Assembly (NCBI GenBank): GCA_026709415.1
Contig: JAPOSZ010000009.1
Coordinates: 1 to 64,000 of the forward strand
Source: Flavobacteriaceae bacterium
Lineage (GTDB): Bacteria; Bacteroidota; Bacteroidia; Flavobacteriales; Flavobacteriaceae
Length of the DNA: 64,000 nt
Direction of reading: 5' to 3'
Under the pieces are notes generated by a model, which ran no database searches, had not been told where the DNA came from, and saw nothing but the letters and a program-made list of their open reading frames with translations. The stretch's first letter is position 1; each line of letters opens with the position of its first letter. Of the stretch, positions 27,466-35,869 are shown piece by piece. A program made the position numbers and the translations under genes.

Positions 27466-27473
27466 TACTTTTG
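27466..27473 (+). promoter_or_regulatory. TAnnTTTG -7 box for rpsP
   Basis: TACTTTTG matches the Bacteroidota -7 consensus exactly and lies 47 nt before the rpsP ATG. The nearest upstream TTTG (27451-27454) is too close to be the normal -33 element, so the promoter is only half supported. Confidence 0.4.
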
Positions 27474-27520
27474 CTCCCCTCAAAAACAATAGAGCACGAG
27501 TTGCTCATAATTGAAAGAAT

Positions 27521-28078
27521 ATGGCAGTAAAACTTCGACTTCAAAGACACGGTAAAAAAGGCAAACCATTTTATTGGATTGTAGCAGCCGACTCGCGTTC
27601 TAAAAGAGATGGTCGCTTTCTCGAAAAGATTGGCACTTATAACCCCAATCTGAATCCAGCAGAAATTAAGCTTCAACAAAATGATGCTATAAAATGGCTT
27701 GAAAACGGAGCACAACCCACCAATACCGTTAGATCCATTTTATCATACCAAGGGGTATTGTTGAGACTTCATTTGAAAAAAGGAGTTGGTAAAGGAGCCT
27801 TGACCCTAGAACAAGCAGAAGAAAAATTTGAATTTTGGAATAAAGAAAAACAAGATAAAATCCAAAGAAATAAAGAACGATTAACTAAAGTAAAACAAGA
27901 ACAGACTGAGGCCATAATACAAAAAGAAAAGTCTGCTTTAAAAGAAAAACTAGACTCTCAAGAGGCTGAGGTGGAAGCAAAAAATGAAGAAGATCGTTCC
28001 AAAGACTCAGATCAAACCAAAGAAGAGAAAAAAGTTTCATCCAAAAATCTAGAAAGCAACCCGTCTAAAGATGAATAG
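27521..28078 (+). CDS. rpsP: 30S ribosomal protein S16 with long charged tail
   Basis: The first 85 residues are a normal bS16 (MAVKLRLQRHGKKGKPFYWI; DGRFLEKIGTYNP; AIKWLENGAQPTNTVRSIL). The remaining 100 residues are a low-complexity Lys/Glu-rich helical tail, making 185 residues against about 80-90 in E. coli. C-terminal extensions on S16 are common in the Bacteroidota, and this one is at the long end. The protein joins the small ribosomal subunit during early assembly. rimM follows after 271 nt on the same strand. Confidence 0.95.
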   Translation: MAVKLRLQRHGKKGKPFYWIVAADSRSKRDGRFLEKIGTYNPNLNPAEIKLQQNDAIKWLENGAQPTNTVRSILSYQGVLLRLHLKKGVGKGALTLEQAEEKFEFWNKEKQDKIQRNKERLTKVKQEQTEAIIQKEKSALKEKLDSQEAEVEAKNEEDRSKDSDQTKEEKKVSSKNLESNPSKDE

Positions 28079-28349
28079 GTGGATGAATACCAATGGATTC
28101 TAAATAAGCCAAAAAGTAGAAAGAACATCCACTGGAAAATTAGGAAAATGGCCATAGAATATCAGATATCCAACCTTTAGATAAAGGAGACTCTTCATAA
28201 AAACATCAATGGATGTAAGTGTATCCCGCATATACAAACTCAAATTTTGATTTTTATTTATCTCTAGAAATAAAGTTTTCTATCTTTCAAAAAGTAGAAT
28301 AGTTCTTAACACAATAGGGACTCCATTTGATGAACAAAACGGGTTATCG

Positions 28350-28877
28350 ATGTCAAAATCAGAAGTTTTATTTATGGGGTATACAACTAAAAAATTTAGT
28401 TATAAGGGGGAACTATTAATCCAAATAAAATATCCTGATTTAAATCCATTTTTAAATTTAAGATCCTTGTTTATCGATATTGATCATACTCTTGTACCTC
28501 ATCAAATTGAAAAGTTGAAGACTCATTCTAAAAATCAAATTCGCGTTAAATTTTTGGGCGTTGATAATGAACTAAACGCTCATAAATTATTGTTTAAACA
28601 GGTGTATGTTTTAAAAACTGCTGTTGATTTGAATATCGATACATCAGAAAATCTAAATCATTTCATTGGATATGATGTCTATGACCAAACAACAAAAATT
28701 GGAACAATTAAAAACATTATAGAACGCCCCCTCCAACCATTACTAGAAATTGCTCATGATGGGTTTGAATTTTTAATTCCATTGGATACCGAATTGATTT
28801 TACAAGAGGACCAAAGGAATCAAAAACTCACCATGAAATTACCTGAAGGACTGATTGATTTGAATAATTCAAATTAG
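28350..28877 (+). CDS. rimM: Ribosome maturation factor RimM
   Basis: A 175-residue two-domain protein. The N-terminal beta-barrel domain is weakly conserved (LFIDIDHTLVPHQIEKLKT). The PRC-barrel half is clear (LNHFIGYDVYDQ; GTIKNII; FLIPLDTELI; LPEGLIDL). RimM assists assembly of the 30S head and is usually encoded next to rpsP, as here. Its stop overlaps the stop of the convergent TonB-dependent receptor gene. Confidence 0.88.
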   Translation: MSKSEVLFMGYTTKKFSYKGELLIQIKYPDLNPFLNLRSLFIDIDHTLVPHQIEKLKTHSKNQIRVKFLGVDNELNAHKLLFKQVYVLKTAVDLNIDTSENLNHFIGYDVYDQTTKIGTIKNIIERPLQPLLEIAHDGFEFLIPLDTELILQEDQRNQKLTMKLPEGLIDLNNSN

Positions 28878-31342
28878 AAATCAATTTGAAATTGTAATTC
28901 GATCGTTCTACCAATGTCATCTGAAAAGTATCGCAATCGATTTAAGTATTCCCGGTAAGATAGGTTCATTAAATTCCGGACCCCCAACCTAGATTCTATT
29001 GAAAGGTTTTCTTTGTTGATGAATTTTTTCCTGATTTCAAATCCCAGGAGATGATAACTTTTAACCGGGGAGGTTAAGTTAATGTCGGTCTGTACAAATT
29101 GGCCGTCTTGAATGTATGAGCTTTTAAAGGTTGTTTCAGGATATCTACTTTGTTTTGCCACCCAATCACTGGTGACTTGAAAGGAAAAATCGGATTTAGT
29201 CCTATAATTCATTCTTTGGTTTAAAGAAAAAGGAGGGATATCGATCAGTGGGTTTTTGGTTTTACTTTCATTGGCAGCAACATATGAAACGGTTGATTGG
29301 TAAATCATATTGCTTTTAAATTTGTATTCTAAATCCGCATCGATTCCCCAAAATTGAGCGTCACTTGATAAATACTCCCAAACAGGAAATGCCCCCCTGA
29401 TCGTGGTTATGGTACCGATTGGTTGTAGATAGATATAGTTTTTAGCTAAAGCAACATAAGGAGTTATCCCCCATTGCAATTTTCCACTGTTTTTGTTGAT
29501 ATCAATCAAAGTTTTGTGGACGGATTCTTTCGGAAGTTCCAAATTACCTTGTTCAATAGTGGCTAATGAATGGTGCAGTCCATCGGAAAAAAGTTCTGCT
29601 ACATTAGGAGCTCTTTGGCTTAGGATGTAGTTGAAACCTATAGAAATATTTGATTTGAAATTCTTATAAACACCACTGTTAACCGCTAAACTCCAAAAAT
29701 CTAATTTTGGGTTGGTCAAAATTTGACTGGATGCCGTTTTTCTAATTTCAAAATGGCTGTATTTTTCGTCGTACTTTCTGTTTTCCCAATCCTTGAGTTG
29801 ATAGAATTTTTTAACATCCAAATGATCGTAATCCAACCTCGCACCTAGTTCGAAAATCAAGTCATTATTCTTTTTGTAAGTTGAAGAAATATAAGATCCC
29901 ATTTTATATTTAAAATACTCTGGAATCAATGGGCTAACGCCAGTACCTGGAACCGCCTCATTATCTTGCAGTTCAATAGTTGTTCCTAAATTGAAATGCC
30001 AAAATCCTTTAGAAAACCAGTCATAATCTATTGATATATTTTGGGTAATCAATCGAAGATGTAATGATGGAATTCTGCTTCGACCAGCACGTCTGATATC
30101 AAATTCTTTTCTTCTGTTGTGCTGAAAACCATAAAGAAGATTCAATTTTGAAGTACTATCAAATCTTTTAGAGTATTTTCCCAAGGCACTATAGTGTGTC
30201 ACCATTTGCGAAGGGGAGTTTATTTCAAATGTAGGATCTTCTATTAACCAAGGACGGTTTCTATTGATCGCTATGATTAAATCTCTCACATTACCGGTAT
30301 GTGCTGCTCTGAGAATACCGATTTCATTTTGGAAAACAGAACCAGTAAACTCCCAACTATTGGACATTGTTTTTTTAGCTATGTGAATGCCTACATTTTG
30401 ACGCGAACTAGCTGTATTGGATAAAGTATAATCAGGGGCAATCAAATCTCTAGTTTTTTTGTATGAACCATTGATTTTAAAATGAAAACCGTTTGGATAT
30501 GATTTAATGATTCTGCTGGCTAATGAACCTCCAAGGCCGTTAGAACTACCCACAATAGAAACACTGCCGTATAATGAATCAATCGGTTTTACTATGGATT
30601 GATTTAATATAATAATACCCCCTGATGTATCTCCTCCATATTTCAATGTCGAGACTCCTTTTAATAGTTGAACTCCCTGAAATGCATTTAAATCTATGGA
30701 CGGAGAGTGGTCAGCACCCCATTCTTGATCACTCAATCGATGACCATCGGCCACAATGGCTACTCTTGAACCATACATACCATGTATGATCGGTTTTGAA
30801 ATCTCATTCCCCAATCGAATCATAGACACTCCACTTAATGTGGATAAAGCATCAGAAATATTTTGGTGAGCATAGGCATCAATTTGACTTTGTGTGAGAA
30901 TTTTTTCAGAAAGCGTTTGACTTTGTGAACGGTGTAAAAACTGTTCGAGATTAACGGGATTTAATTCGATGGCTTTACGAATTAACTCAATTTTCAAAGT
31001 TTGATCCGAATCGATTGAATATTGGCTTAAATAGACTTCATAATGGGGATGGGAAATCGTTAATTGCAAGTTACCGGGACATATCTTTTCGATGATCGTT
31101 GTTCCTTGATTCGAATTTTTGATTTCATGATCTTCGTTTTGGGTGGAAACAATAGCATCATTAATTGGAGCCCCATCATTTTGATCCAGTACTTCTACTT
31201 CTAAATTGATATCACATTTTTGAGCACAAGCTTTGTCACAAACACACACCGCTCCAAAAACGGCCAAACACTTTGGGCAGAATAACCTCAGAAAGGGCTT
31301 CCATAGGAAATTCAACCTTTTCAACCCATTTGAAACACCCAT
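28874..31342 (-). CDS. TonB-dependent outer-membrane receptor, probably for a metal
   Basis: A receptor of about 822 residues. The N-terminal part has an odd Cys cluster (CPKC, CVCDKAC), then a carboxypeptidase-D-like domain (EVLDQNDGAPINDAIV). A plug follows (SGVSMIRLGNEISKPIIHGM, GSRVAIVADGHRLSDQEWG, LKGVSTLKYGGDTSGGIIIL), then a barrel ending LQFQIDF. The ATG at 31342 was preferred over a TTG at 31357. Plug wording and the His-rich neighbours resemble ZnuD-type zinc receptors, but specificity is inference. A strong hairpin lies just upstream of the start. Confidence 0.82.
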   Translation of the reverse strand: MGVSNGLKRLNFLWKPFLRLFCPKCLAVFGAVCVCDKACAQKCDINLEVEVLDQNDGAPINDAIVSTQNEDHEIKNSNQGTTIIEKICPGNLQLTISHPHYEVYLSQYSIDSDQTLKIELIRKAIELNPVNLEQFLHRSQSQTLSEKILTQSQIDAYAHQNISDALSTLSGVSMIRLGNEISKPIIHGMYGSRVAIVADGHRLSDQEWGADHSPSIDLNAFQGVQLLKGVSTLKYGGDTSGGIIILNQSIVKPIDSLYGSVSIVGSSNGLGGSLASRIIKSYPNGFHFKINGSYKKTRDLIAPDYTLSNTASSRQNVGIHIAKKTMSNSWEFTGSVFQNEIGILRAAHTGNVRDLIIAINRNRPWLIEDPTFEINSPSQMVTHYSALGKYSKRFDSTSKLNLLYGFQHNRRKEFDIRRAGRSRIPSLHLRLITQNISIDYDWFSKGFWHFNLGTTIELQDNEAVPGTGVSPLIPEYFKYKMGSYISSTYKKNNDLIFELGARLDYDHLDVKKFYQLKDWENRKYDEKYSHFEIRKTASSQILTNPKLDFWSLAVNSGVYKNFKSNISIGFNYILSQRAPNVAELFSDGLHHSLATIEQGNLELPKESVHKTLIDINKNSGKLQWGITPYVALAKNYIYLQPIGTITTIRGAFPVWEYLSSDAQFWGIDADLEYKFKSNMIYQSTVSYVAANESKTKNPLIDIPPFSLNQRMNYRTKSDFSFQVTSDWVAKQSRYPETTFKSSYIQDGQFVQTDINLTSPVKSYHLLGFEIRKKFINKENLSIESRLGVRNLMNLSYREYLNRLRYFSDDIGRTIELQFQIDF

Positions 31343-31364
31343 AATCAATAAAATCAATTCTCTC

Positions 31365-31389
31365 TACTCCCCTATATCATAGGGGAGTA
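31365..31389 (-). promoter_or_regulatory. 11-bp perfect hairpin before the receptor gene
   Basis: TACTCCCCTAT and ATAGGGGAGTA pair perfectly around a 3-nt loop. It lies between the His-rich lipoprotein gene (stop 31403) and the receptor start (31342). No U-run follows, so it may be an attenuation or RNA-processing element tuning the two genes. Confidence 0.55.
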
Positions 31390-31402
31390 AAGAGAACTAG
31401 GA

Positions 31403-32011
31403 TTATTCCTCTTCGACAATAAAATCAATAGTGATTTCAAAATCAGCATCTCCTCCAGCTTGTTCTCGTGTTGCTCTTTTGTTACTGGGCTCATGAATCA
31501 GAGTAATTTCGACTTTTCCAGAGCCTGTACTTGATGGCGTCCAATCAGTAAACAATAAAAGATTGATACCATCAGAGTCTTTAAGATCTGAACTAGAAGG
31601 CTCTATTTTTACGATATCTGGGGAAAATTCATAAAAAAATTGATGAACATCCACTTCTTCTTTGATTTCTTCAGTAACATTTTCATTTTCCCCATCGTGT
31701 CTATTCCAAATACTAATGGATACTTCTGATTTAGTGCCATTTTTCAATTTGATAGTATCATCCCCCTCAAATTCCCCATGACTTTCATGGTCATGATCAT
31801 CATGGTCTTCATCATGATCTTCTTCTTCAGCGGCCCACGTCAGTTTTTGTTCCGTATGTCCAGTTTTTATTCTAAACTCAATATGGGAAAACTCCTCATG
31901 ATCATGCTCTTCTTCAGGATCATCTTTGGAGCATGAGACTAAAAAAATTAAGCCAAAAATAAAAGTTGAATACGCCAATAATGATTGGCTTTTTTGCAAA
32001 AATGCTTTCAT
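31403..32011 (-). CDS. His/Asp/Glu-rich metal-binding lipoprotein
   Basis: A 202-residue lipoprotein (STFIFGLIFLVSCSKDD, Cys at about 27). It has two dense metal-ligand patches, EEEHDHEEFSH and EEEDHDEDHDDHDHESHGE, and a beta-rich remainder. Such patches bind zinc or related divalent ions. It sits between the small His-rich gene and the TonB-dependent receptor, so a role in capturing metal for, or storing metal from, the receptor is likely. Fold and exact metal are not established. Confidence 0.75.
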   Translation of the reverse strand: MKAFLQKSQSLLAYSTFIFGLIFLVSCSKDDPEEEHDHEEFSHIEFRIKTGHTEQKLTWAAEEEDHDEDHDDHDHESHGEFEGDDTIKLKNGTKSEVSISIWNRHDGENENVTEEIKEEVDVHQFFYEFSPDIVKIEPSSSDLKDSDGINLLLFTDWTPSSTGSGKVEITLIHEPSNKRATREQAGGDADFEITIDFIVEEE

Positions 32012-32101
32012 TATAAATTTAAGATTAAAAAATTGTTGTAGAAAACTTATGGATTTAATTTTGTGTCCTAGGTGTTTTCCAAAACCTATACAAAATAGAC
32101 G

Positions 32102-32404
32102 CTAATGAGGCGGCGCGCGTGAACTTATAAATTGAAAGAATCGTTGAATGAAATATTCATTTTGAGATACATTGATTTTCCTTTGGTTTTGGTTTATCAA
32201 TGGAGGATTCCAAGAAAATGAATTTTCGATAGTCGGTAAAATGGAAAGATCAATAAAGGCCAAATGATGACTAGCATCATGCACATGGTCATGAGTACTG
32301 AAGCAGTGTTCCTCATCAAGATGGTAATGGAACACGTGAGTGACCTTTATTCCACAACCGATGAACAGTGATGAAACTAGAAAACCAGCATAAAATCTAT
32401 GCAT
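32102..32404 (-). CDS. Small His-rich exported or membrane protein
   Basis: A 100-residue protein with a hydrophobic N-terminus (YAGFLVSSLFIGCG) and many possible metal ligands (HVFHYHLDEEHC; HDHVHDASHH). The rest is without known motif. It starts 15 nt past the DUF1080 stop and precedes the His-rich lipoprotein, so the group is probably one transcript for metal acquisition. Function is inferred from composition and position only. Confidence 0.6.
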   Translation of the reverse strand: MHRFYAGFLVSSLFIGCGIKVTHVFHYHLDEEHCFSTHDHVHDASHHLAFIDLSILPTIENSFSWNPPLINQNQRKINVSQNEYFIQRFFQFISSRAPPH

Positions 32405-32419
32405 CTATGGATTAGGATT

Positions 32420-33157
32420 TTAGTCTAAAGATTTGATTTTTACATTTTTAAAGGAAATCACTCCTGGATGGTCTTGAAAAGCCAAATGCCCAGTTTGATA
32501 GGTTCCAAAGCCTTCAATATTAGCAAATTTGCTATTGGCAATGAGTTCATCCCATTGTGGTCCATGCAATGGAAAATTGAGAATTTCCACATCATTATGA
32601 ATCACCACAGTTCGATTCTCATCGTAATTGACCTTGATGTGAAAACGATTCCATTGTCCTGCGTCTTTGGTAACCAAAGTATTGGGAGCTATTAAATCAT
32701 AAAGTGCTCCGGCGGTATGATTTTGATTGTTTTCATCCCCCAAGTAAACCGCAGGGTCTAAAACTTGAATTTCAGGACCCGATTCAAAAGGATGCTCAAA
32801 TTTTTCATCTAAACTAACCCCCCACATAAATCCACTATTCCCTTTAGGAGAGACTTTCCAATCAAATTTAATTTCAAAATTTCGATAAGTAGCATCAGAA
32901 ATCAGGCTTTTATTCCCCTCTCCTGTCGCTTTTTCAGAGTTATAGATCAGCACGCCGTTATGAAGAGACCAACCTGATTTGCTATTGCCTTGATTTCTAA
33001 AGATTTGCCAACCATCAAAAGAATCATCAATAAATTGTTTTTCCCATTGTTGTGTTTTAGAGTTTTTTGATGCCGATTGAATTGTTTCGGGTTTCTGTGC
33101 TATGACGATGCAACAGAAAACAAGATTGGCCACTAGAAGATATAAATGGATTTTCAT
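32420..33157 (-). CDS. DUF1080 (3-keto-disaccharide hydrolase-like) protein
   Basis: About 245 residues with signal peptide (LYLLVANLVFCCIVIAQ) and the concanavalin-like DUF1080 fold: DDSFDGWQIF, GWSLHNGVLIY, FDWKVSPKGNSGFMWGV, GPEIQVLD, AGALYDLI and QWNRFHIKVN. Some family members cleave 3-keto-glycosides, and many are uncharacterised. The ATG at 33157 fits the signal peptide better than a TTG at 33175. It is the first gene of the run leading into the metal-uptake genes, though a functional tie is unclear. Confidence 0.8.
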   Translation of the reverse strand: MKIHLYLLVANLVFCCIVIAQKPETIQSASKNSKTQQWEKQFIDDSFDGWQIFRNQGNSKSGWSLHNGVLIYNSEKATGEGNKSLISDATYRNFEIKFDWKVSPKGNSGFMWGVSLDEKFEHPFESGPEIQVLDPAVYLGDENNQNHTAGALYDLIAPNTLVTKDAGQWNRFHIKVNYDENRTVVIHNDVEILNFPLHGPQWDELIANSKFANIEGFGTYQTGHLAFQDHPGVISFKNVKIKSLD

Positions 33158-33576
33158 AGAAAATATTTTTACCAAAATTAACTAAATGGCATTTTCAATG
33201 TTTGATATTATCCACTGAACAGTGAAAAACTTTAATATCCCAACTCTTTCGTATCTCATTCATATTGGACTTCATAAATCAGCAAAGAAAACCATAACAC
33301 AATTATTGTGTAGACAGTATACTCATTTCTTATTCTTCTTGTCGGATGTCAAGGTAAAAATAGGCGATGAACTGTTTACGGCTTCACTAAAATTCCCAAC
33401 CCAATGATAACGTTTTAATCTTTGAGAGCATTTTTCTTTAGAGTAATTTTGACTTCTGTGTTTGAATCCTAAGACATATTTAACTGAAGATTTTTTACGG
33501 CCATATTTCTGATCCTATTCTTTTGTATTCTTAATTTAGGCTCACGATATCATGTTTTGTCGACTAAATTGAACGC
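33158..33576. other. Gene-less stretch upstream of the DUF4062 gene
   Basis: About 420 nt between two divergent genes. It contains a 15-bp perfect palindrome at 33297-33311 (ACACAAT, T, ATTGTGT). No reading frame here looks real. Confidence 0.4.
33297..33311. promoter_or_regulatory. 15-bp palindrome, possible operator
   Basis: ACACAATTATTGTGT is a perfect palindrome between the divergent DUF1080 and DUF4062 genes. It is 266 nt before the DUF4062 start, so which gene it might control is unknown. Confidence 0.3.
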
Positions 33577-34167
33577 ATGATTTTGGATGGAGAAATTGAG
33601 ATTATGGTTGCATCAACCGTGTTTGGGTTCCAAGATCAATTATCTACTATTTGTGCCACTATTTCAACATTAGGATATTCTGTTATTAACTCACATATAG
33701 GAACTGTACGTGTTAATCCAAACAAATCGATTCTTGAGAATTGCTTAGATGCTATTCGACAATGCGATGCTTTTGTTGGGATTATCCACCCCTATTATAG
33801 GACTGGGAATATAGAGGAACGTAACATCACATTTGAAGAAATAAAACTAGCCATCCAACTTAAAAAGCCATACTGGTTTTTAGTACATAGAGATGTTGTC
33901 TTTACCAAGGAGCTCAAAAAACATCTTTATTATCTTGATTCTAAGGGACATCAACAACCTGATGTCAGAATACGGAAAAGTAACATTTTTGATGAACGAA
34001 CTCTTGATATATACAGTCACGTTTTACTTGAAGGAAAACCAATGAGAACAAGAACGAGAAATTGGGCACAACCATTTTATCGATTGGATGAAGCATTAGA
34101 TTACATTAATGCCCAATTCAAGAGTAATGAATTCATTACGGAAATCATAAAAGAGGGGATTCATTGA
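33577..34167 (+). CDS. DUF4062-domain protein, partner of Schlafen-type ATPase
   Basis: A 196-residue cytoplasmic protein. IMVASTVFGFQDQLSTICAT near the N-terminus, NCLDAIRQCDAFVGIIHPYY, ITFEEIKLAIQLKKPYWFLV and QPFYRLDEALDYINAQF match DUF4062, whose fold resembles TIR/nucleotide-hydrolase domains. A second possible start is the Met at residue 10. Its TGA overlaps the ATG of the next gene by one base, so the two products are translationally coupled and probably interact. DUF4062 next to AlbA_2/ATP-binding proteins is a recurrent pair, plausibly antiviral; that role is inferred. Confidence 0.72.
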   Translation: MILDGEIEIMVASTVFGFQDQLSTICATISTLGYSVINSHIGTVRVNPNKSILENCLDAIRQCDAFVGIIHPYYRTGNIEERNITFEEIKLAIQLKKPYWFLVHRDVVFTKELKKHLYYLDSKGHQQPDVRIRKSNIFDERTLDIYSHVLLEGKPMRTRTRNWAQPFYRLDEALDYINAQFKSNEFITEIIKEGIH

Positions 34168-35650
34168 TGGCGAATTCAATAATTATAGAAAACTTGCTAG
34201 CAAACACTAAAAGTGAAACTCTGCGGTTATATAGCAAACCTGATGTTGGTGAGTTGGGTAAAACCCTTTGTGCGTTTCTTAATAAGGATGGAGGAGATGT
34301 TTTAATTGGAATTGGAAAGGATGAAAAGCCTTCAAACATAAATAGCCATTGGAACATTAAGATACAAAAAGAGGTCATCCATAACTTGGTTCCATCGGCT
34401 CCTATTGTTTCCAATATTATTTCGTATCAAGGAAAAGAAATTGTTTTGATCAGTGTGTGGCCAGGTTCAAAAAAGCCATATAGTTTTAATGGAAAAATTT
34501 ATGTTACACATCATGGCTCCACCAAAATTGCTTCTTCTATCGAATTAAAATCTTTAATAAAGAGTCGAAAAAAGACTGAGTTCAACTGGGAGAGACAAGT
34601 TGTTTTGGGGGCTAGTATCGAAGACCTTGATCATCAAGAAATACATAAAACCCTTCATGAATATCAAAAAAAGAACTATGATGCAGTTCCAATATCAAAG
34701 GAGGACTTTCTGTTGAGATTGGGGCTTATGAAAAATGGGAATTTAACCAACGCTGCCATTCTATTGTTTGCTATCAATCCAACTATCTACCACAATCCAA
34801 GATTAGAATAACGGTTTATGGTACATCCAAAATCGGTAAGTTAATCCTATTTGATAGAATATATCGCGGAGGTTTATTCAAGAACATAACATCCATTTGG
34901 GATTTTTTTGAAACCCAACTAAAAAGGGCTGAAAGAATTTCAGGATTGGAAAGAAAAAAAGAAATCATACCGTTAATTGCCCTACGTGAAGGATTAATGA
35001 ACGCTATCATCCATCGTGATTATTCCAAAATTTCGAGCACTTTAAACATTGACATTTATCCTGACAAAACCGTTATTTCAAACACCGGCAGATTACCGGC
35101 ATCGATTTCCATACAAGATCTTCTGAAAGAACATGACTCTATTTTGAGAAACCCAGATATCGCATACATATGTCAAATGAGAGGTCTCATTGAAATGTTG
35201 GGAACTGGAACTTTAAGAATGATTGCTGATTGTCAGGAAAATAGATTCCCTTGGCCTTCCTGGAAGATCGTTGGTGAAAAAACTCAATTACGCCTTCAAC
35301 ACCTTGGACACCGAATTCAAAGTGATGGAGTAAATGATGGAGTAAATGATGGAGTAAATGATGGAGTAAATGATGGAGTAAATGAGATGATAAACCAAGG
35401 CATACAAGATGGTTTAGTCAACGAAATAAGCCATGCTGTTCGATCTGAAATATTCCATATTCTTAGCTTCATAAAAAAGGAGGCAGGACTTAATTTGAAA
35501 CAAATTGCTGGAAAATACAAAAGTAAATCCCTGCCGACATTAGAACGTTATTTAACGATTTCAAGGAAACTAAACATCATTGAATTCAAGGGGGCTCCCA
35601 AATCAGGAGGGTATTATTTAACAGATAAAGCAAACCGCTTGATTTCTTAA
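34167..35650 (+). pseudogene. Schlafen AlbA_2 / HATPase_c_4 protein (COG2865-type), one frameshift
   Basis: The first frame (34167-34811) carries the AlbA_2 domain: LGKTLCAFLNKDGGDVLIGI and KIYVTHHGSTKIAS. It stops after YHNPRLE. One missing A near 34806 would restore RLRITVYGTSKIG and join to the second frame, with the GHKL-type ATP-binding region (ALREGLMNAIIHRDYSK; ISNTGRLP; EMLGTGTLRMI), five DGVN repeats and a winged-helix end (LKQIAGKYKSKSLPTLERYL). The whole would be about 494 residues. Either a recent mutation, a sequencing slip, or phase-variable control explains the break. Confidence 0.72.
35324..35383 (+). repeat. Five tandem 12-bp repeats encoding Asp-Gly-Val-Asn
   Basis: GATGGAGTAAAT is repeated five times without change inside the Schlafen/AlbA_2 gene. 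It gives a DGVN-repeat linker between the ATP-binding region and the winged helix. A 12-bp unit keeps the frame when copy number changes, so linker length could vary by slippage. Confidence 0.9.
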
Positions 35651-35740
35651 TCTGTAACCTTCAACAAAAATTGGAACGTTGTAAAGTATTCATTTCTAAA
35701 TATGAGAATGATTGTGGAGGGGGCACAATGAAAAAGTATT

Positions 35741-35774
35741 TTGACATTTCAAAAATTTAAAGATTATACTTTTG
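35741..35774 (+). promoter_or_regulatory. Bacteroidota-type promoter for the secreted protein at 35870
   Basis: TTG at 35741-35743 and TACTTTTG at 35767-35774 match the -33 and -7 elements with 23 nt between them, the upper end of the usual range. The leader to the ATG at 35870 would be about 90 nt. Confidence 0.5.
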
Positions 35775-35869
35775 TAACTTGTATTGCTGGTTCTTGGGTA
35801 TTACCATTGACTACGAATCAAAAAATTATCTAACTTTTGAACTAAATCATCAATCTAAAGAGTCAACTC

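Larger units (their letters stand above)
26976..27520. other. Gap between the AAA gene and rpsP
   Basis: It contains the right 23-bp repeat, the small ORF at 27178-27324 and the rpsP promoter region. The rest, 26976-27163 in particular, shows no gene or RNA that I can recognise. Confidence 0.4.

Noticed and set aside
33222..33407. 61-codon plus-strand ORF before the DUF4062 gene
   Set aside because: Irregular composition and no motif. It spans the palindrome at 33297-33311, which fits intergenic DNA better.
35324..35383. CRISPR-like array from the 12-bp repeats
   Set aside because: Units are contiguous, have no spacers, and stay in the reading frame of a protein.
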